8,867 nt of DNA from Prevotella sp. Lineage in GTDB: Bacteria; Bacteroidota; Bacteroidia; Bacteroidales; Dysgonomonadaceae. Both the position numbers and the translations under genes were made by a program. Shown here piece by piece: positions 1-8,415 of the stretch. The stretch's first letter is position 1. Each line of letters starts with the position of its first letter. The stretch lies in NCBI GenBank assembly GCA_031263965.1, contig JAISES010000453.1, positions 1-8,867 on the forward strand, in the 5' to 3' direction. The notes beneath the pieces were generated by a model. The model worked only from the letters and a program-made list of their open reading frames with translations, was not told where the DNA came from and did no database searches.

Positions 1-731
1 TATCTGTAACTAAGGATGGTTGTCGGGTTTAGCAGGAATGAATTTCCGTTGACAGGCGGCCTTTCCAGATAGTTTCTTTTAGCTGTTATATTGTGAAAGA
101 ACAGCTTTCCTTTCCAGCCTTGTGATACAATAAAAATACAGTTGTCTCCCATAGCCGAGAAAGTCCGGACCATTTGGAGAGAGTCATTCCATTCTATTGT
201 AACAGAGTTGATTTTTGCATCATAGTCCGGAAGTTTTTCCACAGCCGCAATCGTATGGCTGAATTTCCCGTCTTTTGTGTAGCAATGGTATCCGAAGTAA
301 GAATCTCCGGCAATAATGTGATTGCCGGTGAAATATACCCGCGAATTGACCCCTCTGCTGCTCGAGGCCCAATTGTCGGAGCTGACTGTTACATTAGCAT
401 CTCCAAGAAAGCCTCCATTTGCCGGATCAAGCGGATGTTTTAACTTTACATATTTTACTTTCGAGTAAAATTGAGCCAGATCCAGATCCCTGGACTCTTT
501 CGATGACGCCAGATCTATAATCACCGGCAGATTCGCAGGGTCGATGCTTCTGGTTCCCTTGTATTTTATTCCTTTAGCCGGAATAATAGTGTCTAATACT
601 TCTTCTGTTTCGAAGATCGCATTCAATTCTGCCTTTTTCTGAATATCGGCATCTTCCAGAGTTTGTTTCTTTTTACCTCCGCAGGAAACAAGCAAAAAGA
701 TGATGCATAATAGAAATGTAATCTTTTTCAT
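1..731 (-). CDS. Bacteroidales-type lipoprotein of unknown function, 3' end outside the window
   Basis: An open frame starts with ATG at 731 and runs without a stop to the left edge, giving 243 complete codons of a longer protein. The N-terminus is a lipoprotein signal: two lysines, a hydrophobic stretch (residues 5-15) and the lipobox LVSC with Cys17 as the predicted lipidated residue, followed by GGKKK. Lipidation and location outside the inner membrane are inferred from this. The rest is a polar, probably periplasmic or surface domain. Segments such as VKYVKL (92-97) and YTKDGKF (151-157) resemble the strand and loop patterns of Bacteroidales beta-propeller lipoproteins, but this is a weak visual likeness and I do not recognise the family with certainty. 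It starts 30 bases after the second permease on the same strand, so it is probably in the same operon. The region before the ATG is AT-rich with no Shine-Dalgarno motif, as is usual in this phylum. Confidence 0.85.
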   Translation of the reverse strand, partial: MKKITFLLCIIFLLVSCGGKKKQTLEDADIQKKAELNAIFETEEVLDTIIPAKGIKYKGTRSIDPANLPVIIDLASSKESRDLDLAQFYSKVKYVKLKHPLDPANGGFLGDANVTVSSDNWASSSRGVNSRVYFTGNHIIAGDSYFGYHCYTKDGKFSHTIAAVEKLPDYDAKINSVTIEWNDSLQMVRTFSAMGDNCIFIVSQGWKGKLFFHNITAKRNYLERPPVNGNSFLLNPTTILSYR

Positions 732-761
732 CTGTATATAATTTTGATTTTAGTTTCATAA

Positions 762-3110
762 TTATTCGCTTCTTAATGATTCAATAGGATTCCGGCGGGC
801 TGTGAGAGTTATCTGTACACCGATTATAATTGCAGTAACCAGTATTATAAAAGCAGGTATTCCCAGGAAAATCCACCAGCTTAAGGATGTGCGGTATACA
901 TAGTCCTGTATCCACCGGTTCATAACAAGATAGCATATAGGAATCGAAATAACCGCCGAAATGATCGCCACCAGAGAAAATTGCCTGATAAACAGGATTA
1001 TAATATCTTTCATCTCTGCCCCGTTAATTTTGCGGATGGCAATCTCTTTTGTCCGTTTTTCGATCATAAAAGACACCATGCTGACAATACCCATTAGCGA
1101 GAGTAGAAACGAGATAATGGAAAATGCAGTCAGCATGTTTGCTGTTCTTAACTCGCCGGCATACATTTTGTTGTATTCATCCTCCACAGGGTGATACATT
1201 ACAGGCCGGCCGGCATTACCTCTCGCCTGGTTATACATCTCTTTGTACTTGCCCAGGATATATTTTAGGGTAGCCTGCTTATCTTTTCCCGTCGTCTTTA
1301 CGTATACATTAAAGCTTTGTTCGGGATTGAAACTGATAATCAGAGGCGTAACTTTTTCTTTTAACGGTTTGAAGTTAAAATCCCTGACGATTCCTATTAT
1401 TTTACCTTTTTGTCCCCATCCGTAGGTAACAGTAATTCCAATGGGGTTTTCTACCCCCATCAGTTTCTTGAATGTCTCATTAATTACAATATTATAGGAC
1501 TCTCCTTTTGTATCTTGCCACCAGCTTAGTCCCGCAGGGATAAACTCACCTTCGATAACTTTTAACCCGAACGTATTTGCATAGTGAGAATCACATGATA
1601 TTTCTGCAAACTCGATCTTCTTTTCGTTCTCGCTGCTGCCTTCCCACGATATTCCGCTATATCCGTAGTTCGCATTGTAGGGAGGGCACATAGCTATGGA
1701 GGCATCAATTATATTGGGATTTTCTTTTTTTATTACTTGTATAAAGTCTTCGGCCTGATACCACAGACTGGACTCGAGTATAATAATATTTTCTTTGTCG
1801 ACACCGGTATCAGCATTAAAGATCGCGTTGATTTGCTTGTACATGATCAAAGTACAGGTCAGAATAGAAATAGACAAGAAGAATTGCAGCCCGATAAGCA
1901 CTTTGCGGAATCCTTCGCGCGATCCGGTTTGCGAACCGCCTCTCATTACCCTGACCGGATTAAAAGATGACAAATAAAATGCGGCATAGCCTCCGGCCAG
2001 CAAACTAACCACTATGCAGAATATAACGGTAATCAGAATAGTGTAAAAATCAAATTCGAATGAAATTTTATTCCCCATAGCTGAGCTAAAGTCGGGAAAT
2101 AATATCTTCATAAAAAACATAGCGATGATAACTGCAATCAAAGTGATAACAAACGATTCGGCCAGAAATCGTGCGATCAGTTGTCCCCTGGTGGAACCTG
2201 TGACCTTGCGTATCCCTACCTCCTTAGCCCTGCTTAAAGCCCTGGCAACAGAGGTATTCACATAATTAATGATGGCGATAACCAGTATCAGGAAAGAGGC
2301 CAGCGAAAACAGGTATATTTGTTTTATATCTCCATAGTCTGATCCTGAAGCGATTTCTTTAGGCGAACGCAGATGAACGTCCGTTAAAGGTTGATATACA
2401 AGCCTTGTATCTTTATCCTTATTCAGCATATCGAGAGAAAGATTTGACAACGACGCTTTGGACGGATCAAATTTTGCATTCTGGTCGATCATTATATAGT
2501 GGACTCCACTCACCTGATGGCCAAATGGATCAAGAATGTCAAATTTTACATGCGTGTTATCCGGTATTTTTACAACGGCCTCTATCGTACAACTCAGGAT
2601 TACTCCGAATGTAACCGTTTTACCAATAGCCGATTCGTTGCCAAAGAATTTCTTAGCTGTTTGCTCCGACATAATGCATCCCCTTTTTTTTACGACACTT
2701 GCAGGGTCACCCTCTATATATTCGTAGGAAAACATCTTCAGAAAATCGGTATTGCACGATACATAGTCGGCCATAATGCCTTCTGCTTCTCCGTAGACAA
2801 AAGGAAGCCTTTCGGTTGAAGTGGATGTCGCTGCCTGTATTTCGGGAATGGCGCTTTTCAACTTATCTACAATCGATGGTCTGATCATAATGGAAGAATA
2901 TGGTCCGGTTTCCCGTTTTTCTTCTTTTAGTACGCGATATATCCTGTCTGCGTTCGGATAACAATTTTCATAGCTTAATTCAAACTTTATCCAAAAAATC
3001 AGAAGGAGGCAGCATGCAACTGCAACAGACAGCCCCAGTATATTAACGATGGAGTATCCCTTATCCCTGAACAGGCTCCGGAATGTAATTTTCAAATAAT
3101 GCTTAATCAT
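762..3110 (-). CDS. MacB/FtsX-type ABC transporter permease with two repeated modules (782 aa)
   Basis: This is an inner-membrane permease of the MacB/FtsX superfamily. Eight hydrophobic segments are visible near residues 22-41, 265-285, 315-335, 355-378, 403-424, 658-680, 712-731 and 745-768. The order is membrane helix, large periplasmic domain, three helices, and then the same pattern again, so one chain carries two MacB-like units. Each FtsX core ends its cytoplasmic loop with the same signature: KEVGIRKVTGS (296-306) and KEIAIRKINGA (688-698). The short tails NPVRVMRG (384-391) and NPIESLRSE (774-782) close each half. In MacB, such proteins couple cytoplasmic ATP hydrolysis to periplasmic movement that drives export through an adaptor and TolC; the same role is inferred here. 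No ATPase domain is fused. The ATG at 3110 lies 19 bases after the upstream permease. Length is normal for the Bacteroidota form of the family. Substrate is unknown. Confidence 0.93.
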   Translation of the reverse strand: MIKHYLKITFRSLFRDKGYSIVNILGLSVAVACCLLLIFWIKFELSYENCYPNADRIYRVLKEEKRETGPYSSIMIRPSIVDKLKSAIPEIQAATSTSTERLPFVYGEAEGIMADYVSCNTDFLKMFSYEYIEGDPASVVKKRGCIMSEQTAKKFFGNESAIGKTVTFGVILSCTIEAVVKIPDNTHVKFDILDPFGHQVSGVHYIMIDQNAKFDPSKASLSNLSLDMLNKDKDTRLVYQPLTDVHLRSPKEIASGSDYGDIKQIYLFSLASFLILVIAIINYVNTSVARALSRAKEVGIRKVTGSTRGQLIARFLAESFVITLIAVIIAMFFMKILFPDFSSAMGNKISFEFDFYTILITVIFCIVVSLLAGGYAAFYLSSFNPVRVMRGGSQTGSREGFRKVLIGLQFFLSISILTCTLIMYKQINAIFNADTGVDKENIIILESSLWYQAEDFIQVIKKENPNIIDASIAMCPPYNANYGYSGISWEGSSENEKKIEFAEISCDSHYANTFGLKVIEGEFIPAGLSWWQDTKGESYNIVINETFKKLMGVENPIGITVTYGWGQKGKIIGIVRDFNFKPLKEKVTPLIISFNPEQSFNVYVKTTGKDKQATLKYILGKYKEMYNQARGNAGRPVMYHPVEDEYNKMYAGELRTANMLTAFSIISFLLSLMGIVSMVSFMIEKRTKEIAIRKINGAEMKDIIILFIRQFSLVAIISAVISIPICYLVMNRWIQDYVYRTSLSWWIFLGIPAFIILVTAIIIGVQITLTARRNPIESLRSE

Positions 3111-3129
3111 GGTAGTATCGTTTTGGTTT

Positions 3130-5550
3130 TTATTCTGATTTTAATACTTCTGCGGGATTTCTCCGTGCTGCCGCTATTACTTGCGAAAGAACAGTCAATA
3201 TCACAATAGCAAGCGTGGATATTAGTACGAGTATAAACATCCAGGGTTCTATATTTATCTTATATACATATTGCATCAGCCATTGGTGCATAAAATAGAA
3301 TGCAACGGGTAAAGCAATTACATTTGCGACAATCAATATCCGTGAATATTCGAACAGGAACATTCTGATAATATCTCCGGTAGTAGCCCCGTTGACTTTT
3401 CTAATTGCAATTTCCCGCTTACGGCGATCCATATTTGACGATGAAATGGAATAGATCCCGAAAATAGCGATAACAATGCACAGAACGGCAAGCACAGAGA
3501 AAAGCTGCAAGCTTGCGTTTTCCGACTTATTCATATCATGGAGTATATCATTTACGATTTCTATCTTGGGTACTTCCGGATCGCCGGCGGATGCGTATTT
3601 TGCAAATATATCCTTCATGGCTTTGATTGCCTCCTGTTCTTTTCCGGTTTCCACTTTTGCATAATTATAGACTCCCTTCCACTGAGATTTAGACATCATT
3701 TGTAGTAAGATAACCGGATAGGTCTTGTTTTGCAGACTTGTAATATGAAAATCTTTTATCACGCCGATAATTTCCATTTCTTGTTTTCCGTACTCTCCAC
3801 TACGCGATATAATATTTGGACGAGGAAGTAATATTTTTTCTCCTATTACATTTTCTGTATTCATCAGTTTACGGAAACTCTCGGTCACTACCGCTTTATC
3901 GGCGCGTTTATATTGGCTTCCGCCATAAGTGAATTCTACAAGATCCGCATCAGTAAACATGTGTCCTTCGAGTATTGGTATTTCAAATGTATTTATAAAA
4001 TTGTTGCCTACTTCATCGCTAATAAAAGGTTGTCCGATTTCAGTCCCGTTTATTTCTGCATTTCCAACATTGAAATTAGGTTCCTTTTTTATTTCAAAAA
4101 TGCCAGTATTGGTAAACTGTTTTACTATCGGCAGTTGTGCAATATCTTTTGAAATGTTTTCCTGCTCTTTGGCATTCATCGTTATTTTTATCAACCCTTC
4201 GCTATTAAAGCCCCAGTCGAAACTATTCATCAATGATACCTGACTGTGGAAAACAAGCGCCGACATCATAAAAAATACACAAATAGACAGTTGAATGCAG
4301 ATACTTATCTTTCTCAGGATTCTATAATTAGCAGCTTTTCCTGATGACTGCGTCAATGTGGAGAAACGGGCGAGTTTTATTTCGGACAACAGACAGAAAA
4401 TAAACATTAACATAAACGTTACAGCCGACACAATGAGATATTTTATAAATATATCCGGCTGGGCGATGTGTGTCTCAAACCTTTGTTCGAAAACCGGAAT
4501 CACCTGGATCAGCAAGATGATTCCTACTATAAAGGCAATCAGTAATTGCAGATACAATTCTGTCTGAAACAGTTTTACAATGGAGAAATTACTTGCTCCC
4601 ACCGTTTTGCGAAGTTTTATTTCCCTGCTTCGGCGGAGCATCCGGTTTATATACAGATTCAAAAAATTGAACAGGGCGCAAAACATTAATAAGAGTCCTG
4701 CTCCAACAAATGTGCGGATATAATCGATATTGAAAGATATGTCTGATCCGAGTGTATGTCGTACTTCTGTAATATTAGCTATTTTAAGCGCCAGATTTTC
4801 GTTATGTTTATTATCTATCGCATAGTTTTGCAATTTTTTCTCAAAGGCTTTTACATTAGCTTGTTTATTGAGCAAGACAAATATTTTCTGATGCATCATG
4901 ATCCATAATTTATCAGCGGCCTTCAGAGAGTGAAACTTACGATCCAATATGTCCTGCCTGAATCCTTCTCCATGAAAGTTAGAATTGGCAGGAAGATTTG
5001 CCATTACCGCTACTATTGTCAAGGGCTCATTATAATTGAATCCTGCCATGAACTTTGTACCAATGGCGTCTTCGGGTGAAGCCCAGTATTTGCGCGCAAA
5101 ATCTTCTGTAATTATTAAATCTTCGACAGAATGGAGCAAACGGTCGGTTTGTCCTGCTATAATGGTAGGGGGGAATAATTCAAAGAAGTGTTCATCCACA
5201 AACTTGAAATCAAGTTCCCCTAAATCTTTTTCATTCCATTTGACAGGATTAGGATACTGAATGTAATATATTGCTAAATTTTCTACTTCGGGAAATTCCT
5301 GAGTCAGTTTTTCGCCTAAAACCATTGGCAGCAGGGCCGTTTTTTTCCCTGTCTGTTTATCAACCCCATATACTTCAAATATGTGTTTTGAGTCGGGATG
5401 AAAACTATCATAGGAAGTTTCGTATTTTAACCAATTGTATCCGATAGTAAAGAAAGAAATACCAATGGACATTCCGATAATACCTGTCAGATTCTGAATT
5501 TTATATTTCCAGAGGTTCCTTAAAGTTATTTGTAGATAGTGTCTTATCAT
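3130..5550 (-). CDS. MacB/FtsX-type ABC transporter permease with two repeated modules (806 aa)
   Basis: A paralogue of the downstream permease with the same plan. Predicted membrane helices lie near residues 21-39, 280-300, 331-351, 369-389, 412-432, 682-702, 736-756 and 769-791, with large periplasmic domains between helices 1-2 and 5-6. The FtsX signatures are REIKLRKTVGAS (309-320) and REIAIRKVNGA (712-722), and the C-terminus NPAEVLKSE (798-806) parallels NPIESLRSE in its neighbour. Both start almost identically (MIRHYLQITLRNL here, MIKHYLKITFRSL there), but the periplasmic domains differ clearly, so this is an old duplication rather than a recent copy. The protein is inferred to sit in the inner membrane and to work with the adaptor encoded 12 bases upstream. 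Whether the two permeases pair with each other or form separate pumps cannot be read from sequence. There is no fused nucleotide-binding domain. Confidence 0.93.
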   Translation of the reverse strand: MIRHYLQITLRNLWKYKIQNLTGIIGMSIGISFFTIGYNWLKYETSYDSFHPDSKHIFEVYGVDKQTGKKTALLPMVLGEKLTQEFPEVENLAIYYIQYPNPVKWNEKDLGELDFKFVDEHFFELFPPTIIAGQTDRLLHSVEDLIITEDFARKYWASPEDAIGTKFMAGFNYNEPLTIVAVMANLPANSNFHGEGFRQDILDRKFHSLKAADKLWIMMHQKIFVLLNKQANVKAFEKKLQNYAIDNKHNENLALKIANITEVRHTLGSDISFNIDYIRTFVGAGLLLMFCALFNFLNLYINRMLRRSREIKLRKTVGASNFSIVKLFQTELYLQLLIAFIVGIILLIQVIPVFEQRFETHIAQPDIFIKYLIVSAVTFMLMFIFCLLSEIKLARFSTLTQSSGKAANYRILRKISICIQLSICVFFMMSALVFHSQVSLMNSFDWGFNSEGLIKITMNAKEQENISKDIAQLPIVKQFTNTGIFEIKKEPNFNVGNAEINGTEIGQPFISDEVGNNFINTFEIPILEGHMFTDADLVEFTYGGSQYKRADKAVVTESFRKLMNTENVIGEKILLPRPNIISRSGEYGKQEMEIIGVIKDFHITSLQNKTYPVILLQMMSKSQWKGVYNYAKVETGKEQEAIKAMKDIFAKYASAGDPEVPKIEIVNDILHDMNKSENASLQLFSVLAVLCIVIAIFGIYSISSSNMDRRKREIAIRKVNGATTGDIIRMFLFEYSRILIVANVIALPVAFYFMHQWLMQYVYKINIEPWMFILVLISTLAIVILTVLSQVIAAARRNPAEVLKSE

Positions 5551-5562
5551 AACGGTCAGTTC

Positions 5563-6813
5563 TTATTTCAGTATTAGTTCCTGTACATCGCCAAAATTAT
5601 CGTAGCCCGAAATGATGACTTTATCCCCTTGTTTTAGTCCGCCTAAGACTTCGTATTGAAGAGGATTCTGGCGTCCTATCGTTATGTTTGTGCGGACGGC
5701 CCTGTCTCCCGAATCGTTCAGCCTGAATATCCATTGTCCTCCCGTCGATTGGTAAAAGTTCCCTTTGCCCATCACCAGGGCGTCTTCGGGTTGCCCCAGC
5801 TCTATTTGTATCCGGTAATTTTTCCCTATCCGTATATTATCGGGCATCCCGTCTACAAAAACAAGATCGACCTCAAATTGCCGGTCTTTGATCTCCGGGT
5901 TTATCTTTGTTATTTTCAATCCGTATTTTTTACCCTGATAAGTAATACTCGCAGGCAAACCGATAGCGATACGGTCTATATAGTATTCGCTTACTTTCGT
6001 GCTGATTTTGATGTCTTCTATTACTTTCAGTTCGCCTATACTGCTTCCGGCAGTAATCCGTTCTCCGGGGATTACGCTCATAAAGCTGAGTTGCCCCGAA
6101 ACGGGGGCTCTCACAATCAGATTCTCCAGCCGTTCACGGCTACGCAAATACTTCTTTTCTTCGCGGTTCAGGTCGGTTTTCATCAGGTCGGTTTGAATTA
6201 TATTCATCAGCGAATCGTGTTTCAGTTCATCAAGCAGCAACTTCGCATTTTTCTGATTAAAGTTATAATCATCTGAAGCAACTTCCAACTGAGCCTTGCT
6301 TTTTATTCCTATCCGGTATTCTTCCCTGTCGAGGTTGTACTGTTTTCCAAGCCTTTCCAGGTCATATACGGTCTTCAACGTATTTCTTTTCAACTCTGAG
6401 GATTTTCGTCTCATTTGGAGCGATTTTTCTTCATACGATACTTGTTGTTTATCCAGGTCGTCGCGCTCATCCCCGATAGTCCTTATAAGTTCAGGATTAT
6501 TCAGTATTAATATAGTATCTCCTTTTTTCAGCATGCTCCCTTCTTCGGCCACAATGCGGTCTACCGTTCCGTTCTCAAAACTGTTTAACTTTACCGTAAG
6601 CTTTGGCTGTGCAATGCCTTCCACATCCAGATAGTCGAGAAATTTGTCTTGCTTCACTTCCGATATTTGCAAATTATCCAAATCGTACCGGAGCCGCGAA
6701 CCGCCCAGCGAGGAAATAAAGAAATACAGAAGTACTCCCGCCAATACAACTCCCGTCAATATGTAGTATTTATATTTTTGAACCGGATTTTTCTTTTTTA
6801 TCGCGATATCCAT
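5563..6813 (-). CDS. Periplasmic adaptor (membrane fusion protein), HlyD/MacA type (416 aa)
   Basis: This links an inner-membrane transporter to an outer-membrane channel. The N-terminus has a lysine-rich cytoplasmic start and one membrane helix (about 17-35), so it is anchored in the inner membrane by a helix rather than by a lipid. The first half of the lipoyl-like fold is at 82-109 (GTVDRIVAEEGSMLKKGDTI region). A long charged helical hairpin follows (about 112-230), and the second lipoyl half is at 231-262 with the family motif VRAPVSGQL (234-242). A beta-barrel domain (about 265-340) and a membrane-proximal domain (about 345-416, including LGGLKQGDKVIISGYDNF) complete the usual order. 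All adaptor domains are therefore present and the length is normal. It starts 9 bases after the TolC-family gene and ends 12 bases before the first permease, which supports one translated unit and one machine. Confidence 0.95.
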   Translation of the reverse strand: MDIAIKKKNPVQKYKYYILTGVVLAGVLLYFFISSLGGSRLRYDLDNLQISEVKQDKFLDYLDVEGIAQPKLTVKLNSFENGTVDRIVAEEGSMLKKGDTILILNNPELIRTIGDERDDLDKQQVSYEEKSLQMRRKSSELKRNTLKTVYDLERLGKQYNLDREEYRIGIKSKAQLEVASDDYNFNQKNAKLLLDELKHDSLMNIIQTDLMKTDLNREEKKYLRSRERLENLIVRAPVSGQLSFMSVIPGERITAGSSIGELKVIEDIKISTKVSEYYIDRIAIGLPASITYQGKKYGLKITKINPEIKDRQFEVDLVFVDGMPDNIRIGKNYRIQIELGQPEDALVMGKGNFYQSTGGQWIFRLNDSGDRAVRTNITIGRQNPLQYEVLGGLKQGDKVIISGYDNFGDVQELILK

Positions 6814-6822
6814 ATCAGTATT

Positions 6823-8298
6823 TTATTTTAGTAACAATTCGTAATCTTCTGTCAGGGGGGTATCCTTTTCAAAATTGTATAGCGTGAGGCTCTGCAATGT
6901 ATGATAGAGCGACCAGTAGGTATAAAGAGCATTGATGTAATTCCTGCGGGCGGCGTCTTTTTCCGATATGGCCGTATTCAGGTCGAGGATGGTCGATCTG
7001 CCGAGCAGGTACAATTTGCGGGCAACTTCATTTCTCCGGTTGGCTGTGTAATCCGTTTTAGCCGCTACATTTACTTTCGAGGCTTGCAGGTTGAACTGTT
7101 TTACTATTTTTATAACATTCAGTTCAAAGTTGTTGCGGTCTTGCTCCACTTGTGCATAGACCATATCCCTGTTCGACTTTGCCACACGCACCTGCCCTCT
7201 TCCCCGTCCCCAGTCGAGGATAGGCAAACGGATACCCACCTCTGCATATTGCTGGTTCAAGGGATCTTTATAGGCTGATCTTACTTTATCTCCTGTTTGT
7301 GTAAGGCCAAACTGTGCGAATATGTCCGCTTTCAATCCTGTATTGCCTTTTGCATATGCCACAGCGCTTTCGCTTTCTTGTTTGCGGCGTTGCATGCTCG
7401 TTATATCGGGACTGTTACTGATTGCCAGTCCCAAAGCCTGATCCTGGCTGATTACCAAATCGGGAATATTTTCTTCTACGACAACCTCTATGATGGAAGC
7501 ATCTTTAATTCCAAGATAGGAACGAAGTTCCTGCATATAATCGTCCACTTCTATCTGGGCATTCATCATATTGCTTTCTTCGTTCAGCCGGTTAACTTCC
7601 AATTGAAGCATTTCGTTCTCGGTTATCGTCCCTATATCGTAACGCCCTTTGGCAAAAGCATATAGAGTATCGGCATTTGCGTAATTTGTCCGGGCTATGT
7701 CCAGGTTTGTCTGGGCTTTAGCCAGATTGAAAAACCTGGTAATCGTTCTGACTGACACCAGTTCGAGTGTTTCTACATATTCTTTCTTGGCAGTTTCATA
7801 TCTTAAAGGTTCGATTCTCCTGTCCCATTTCAATTTATTATAGCCGAATATAGATTGTTCGTAAGCAATTATAACCGGGTTGGTCCTGTATGAATAGGTA
7901 TCGTTATCTCCAAATAAATCGATCCGCTGTATGCTTGACCTCAAAGATAAAGTTCCTCCGGTAATTGCAATATTCTGGCTTAGCGAAAGGGAGCCGTCTG
8001 TGATCAGCTGATTTTGTTGAATAAACTGTGATGTGCCGTCCGGCAGAGTGATAACGTTGATACTATGATTAAAGTTTGGAGTGGAATTGAAAGTCAAAGA
8101 AGGCAAATAATTTGCTTTGAAATAACAATAGTTCCAATATGATGAGCGGAAGCTGTGGCGGGCAACCAACACATCGGGAGACTGCCTGCGTGCGATATCT
8201 ATAGCTTGCAAAAAGGTAAGGCTTATTTTGCTGTCCTGTTGCGCAACACAATTGAAGGTGCAACACAAGAATATTAATATGTAAGTACAGAATCTCAT
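6823..8298 (-). CDS. TolC-family outer-membrane efflux channel (491 aa)
   Basis: This is the outer-membrane exit duct of the tripartite exporter and the first gene of the operon. Residues 1-19 are a Sec signal peptide (MRFCTYILIF core) with likely cleavage at CVA/QQ. Cys17 has no convincing lipobox before it, so I do not call a lipoprotein. The mature chain shows two outer membrane efflux protein repeats: an amphipathic helical start (SLTFLQAIDIARRQSPDVLVA, given here as residues near 26-46), beta-strand segments around 64-125, long helices around 165-260, and a second repeat from about 286. The strand-turn motif PILDWGRGRG (359-368) and the C-terminal helix YTYWSLYHTLQSLTLYNF (459-476) are typical of the family in Bacteroidota. 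The ATG at 8298 is the first after an in-frame stop upstream. No Shine-Dalgarno motif precedes it. It lies 18 bases after the predicted sigma-54 start site. Confidence 0.95.
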   Translation of the reverse strand: MRFCTYILIFLCCTFNCVAQQDSKISLTFLQAIDIARRQSPDVLVARHSFRSSYWNYCYFKANYLPSLTFNSTPNFNHSINVITLPDGTSQFIQQNQLITDGSLSLSQNIAITGGTLSLRSSIQRIDLFGDNDTYSYRTNPVIIAYEQSIFGYNKLKWDRRIEPLRYETAKKEYVETLELVSVRTITRFFNLAKAQTNLDIARTNYANADTLYAFAKGRYDIGTITENEMLQLEVNRLNEESNMMNAQIEVDDYMQELRSYLGIKDASIIEVVVEENIPDLVISQDQALGLAISNSPDITSMQRRKQESESAVAYAKGNTGLKADIFAQFGLTQTGDKVRSAYKDPLNQQYAEVGIRLPILDWGRGRGQVRVAKSNRDMVYAQVEQDRNNFELNVIKIVKQFNLQASKVNVAAKTDYTANRRNEVARKLYLLGRSTILDLNTAISEKDAARRNYINALYTYWSLYHTLQSLTLYNFEKDTPLTEDYELLLK

Positions 8299-8307
8299 AA
8301 GTATTAC

Positions 8308-8328
8308 ATTTACTGAATTTTAGTAAAT
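8308..8328. repeat. Small dyad across the predicted transcription start
   Basis: A 7-base inverted repeat (atttact at 8308-8314 and agtaaat at 8322-8328) with a 7-base spacer covers the predicted start site near 8316 and touches the -12 element. Only one arm would be transcribed from that start, so it would act as a DNA site rather than an RNA hairpin. It is AT-rich and may be chance. Confidence 0.3.
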
Positions 8329-8342
8329 CAAAGATTGTGCCA
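8327..8342 (-). promoter_or_regulatory. Predicted sigma-54 (-24/-12) promoter of the efflux operon
   Basis: Read on the minus strand, the sequence is TGGCACAATCTTTGAT. Against the sigma-54 consensus TGGCAC-N5-TTGCW it keeps the whole -24 block TGGCAC, the exact spacing, and TTG of the -12 block; only the C of the -12 GC is replaced by A. The predicted start site is near 8316, which gives an 18-base leader before the TolC-family ATG. Sigma-54 promoters need an ATP-using activator bound upstream, and matching paired sites are present at 8394-8433. The activator gene is not in the window. Confidence 0.7.
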
Positions 8343-8393
8343 TTCAGGTATTTGATTGATTAATAGCCGTTCCGGTGAATATTAAATAGATTA

Positions 8394-8411
8394 AATGTTC
8401 GCATCCGCACA
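8394..8411 (-). promoter_or_regulatory. Activator-binding site, promoter-proximal copy of an 18-base repeat
   Basis: On the minus strand this reads TGTGCGGATGCGAACATT and is identical over 18 bases to the copy at 8416-8433. The 16-base core (8396-8411) is an imperfect palindrome, TGTnCGnATnCGnACA, with 12 of 16 positions symmetric, as expected for a dimeric helix-turn-helix regulator. Its promoter-side edge lies about 78 bases upstream of the predicted start site. The identity of the protein is inferred only from the promoter type. Confidence 0.7.
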
Positions 8412-8415
8412 AAAT

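Noticed and set aside
174..443. Plus-strand open frame of 89 codons
   Set aside because: It lies wholly antisense to the lipoprotein frame starting at 731, which has a signal peptide and lipobox; the plus-strand protein shows no recognisable features.
4711..4719. A further tgtgcggat word resembling half of the enhancer dyad
   Set aside because: Only one half-site is present, inside the permease coding region, with no second half or tandem copy. Chance occurrence is likely.
5656..6276. Plus-strand open frame of 206 codons
   Set aside because: It is antisense to the adaptor gene, whose domains are complete through this region. Its Tyr/Phe-rich composition is that of a shadow frame.
6901..7665. 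Two plus-strand open frames of 125 and 122 codons
   Set aside because: Both are antisense to the TolC-family gene, which has unbroken family motifs there; no domain or start signal supports them.
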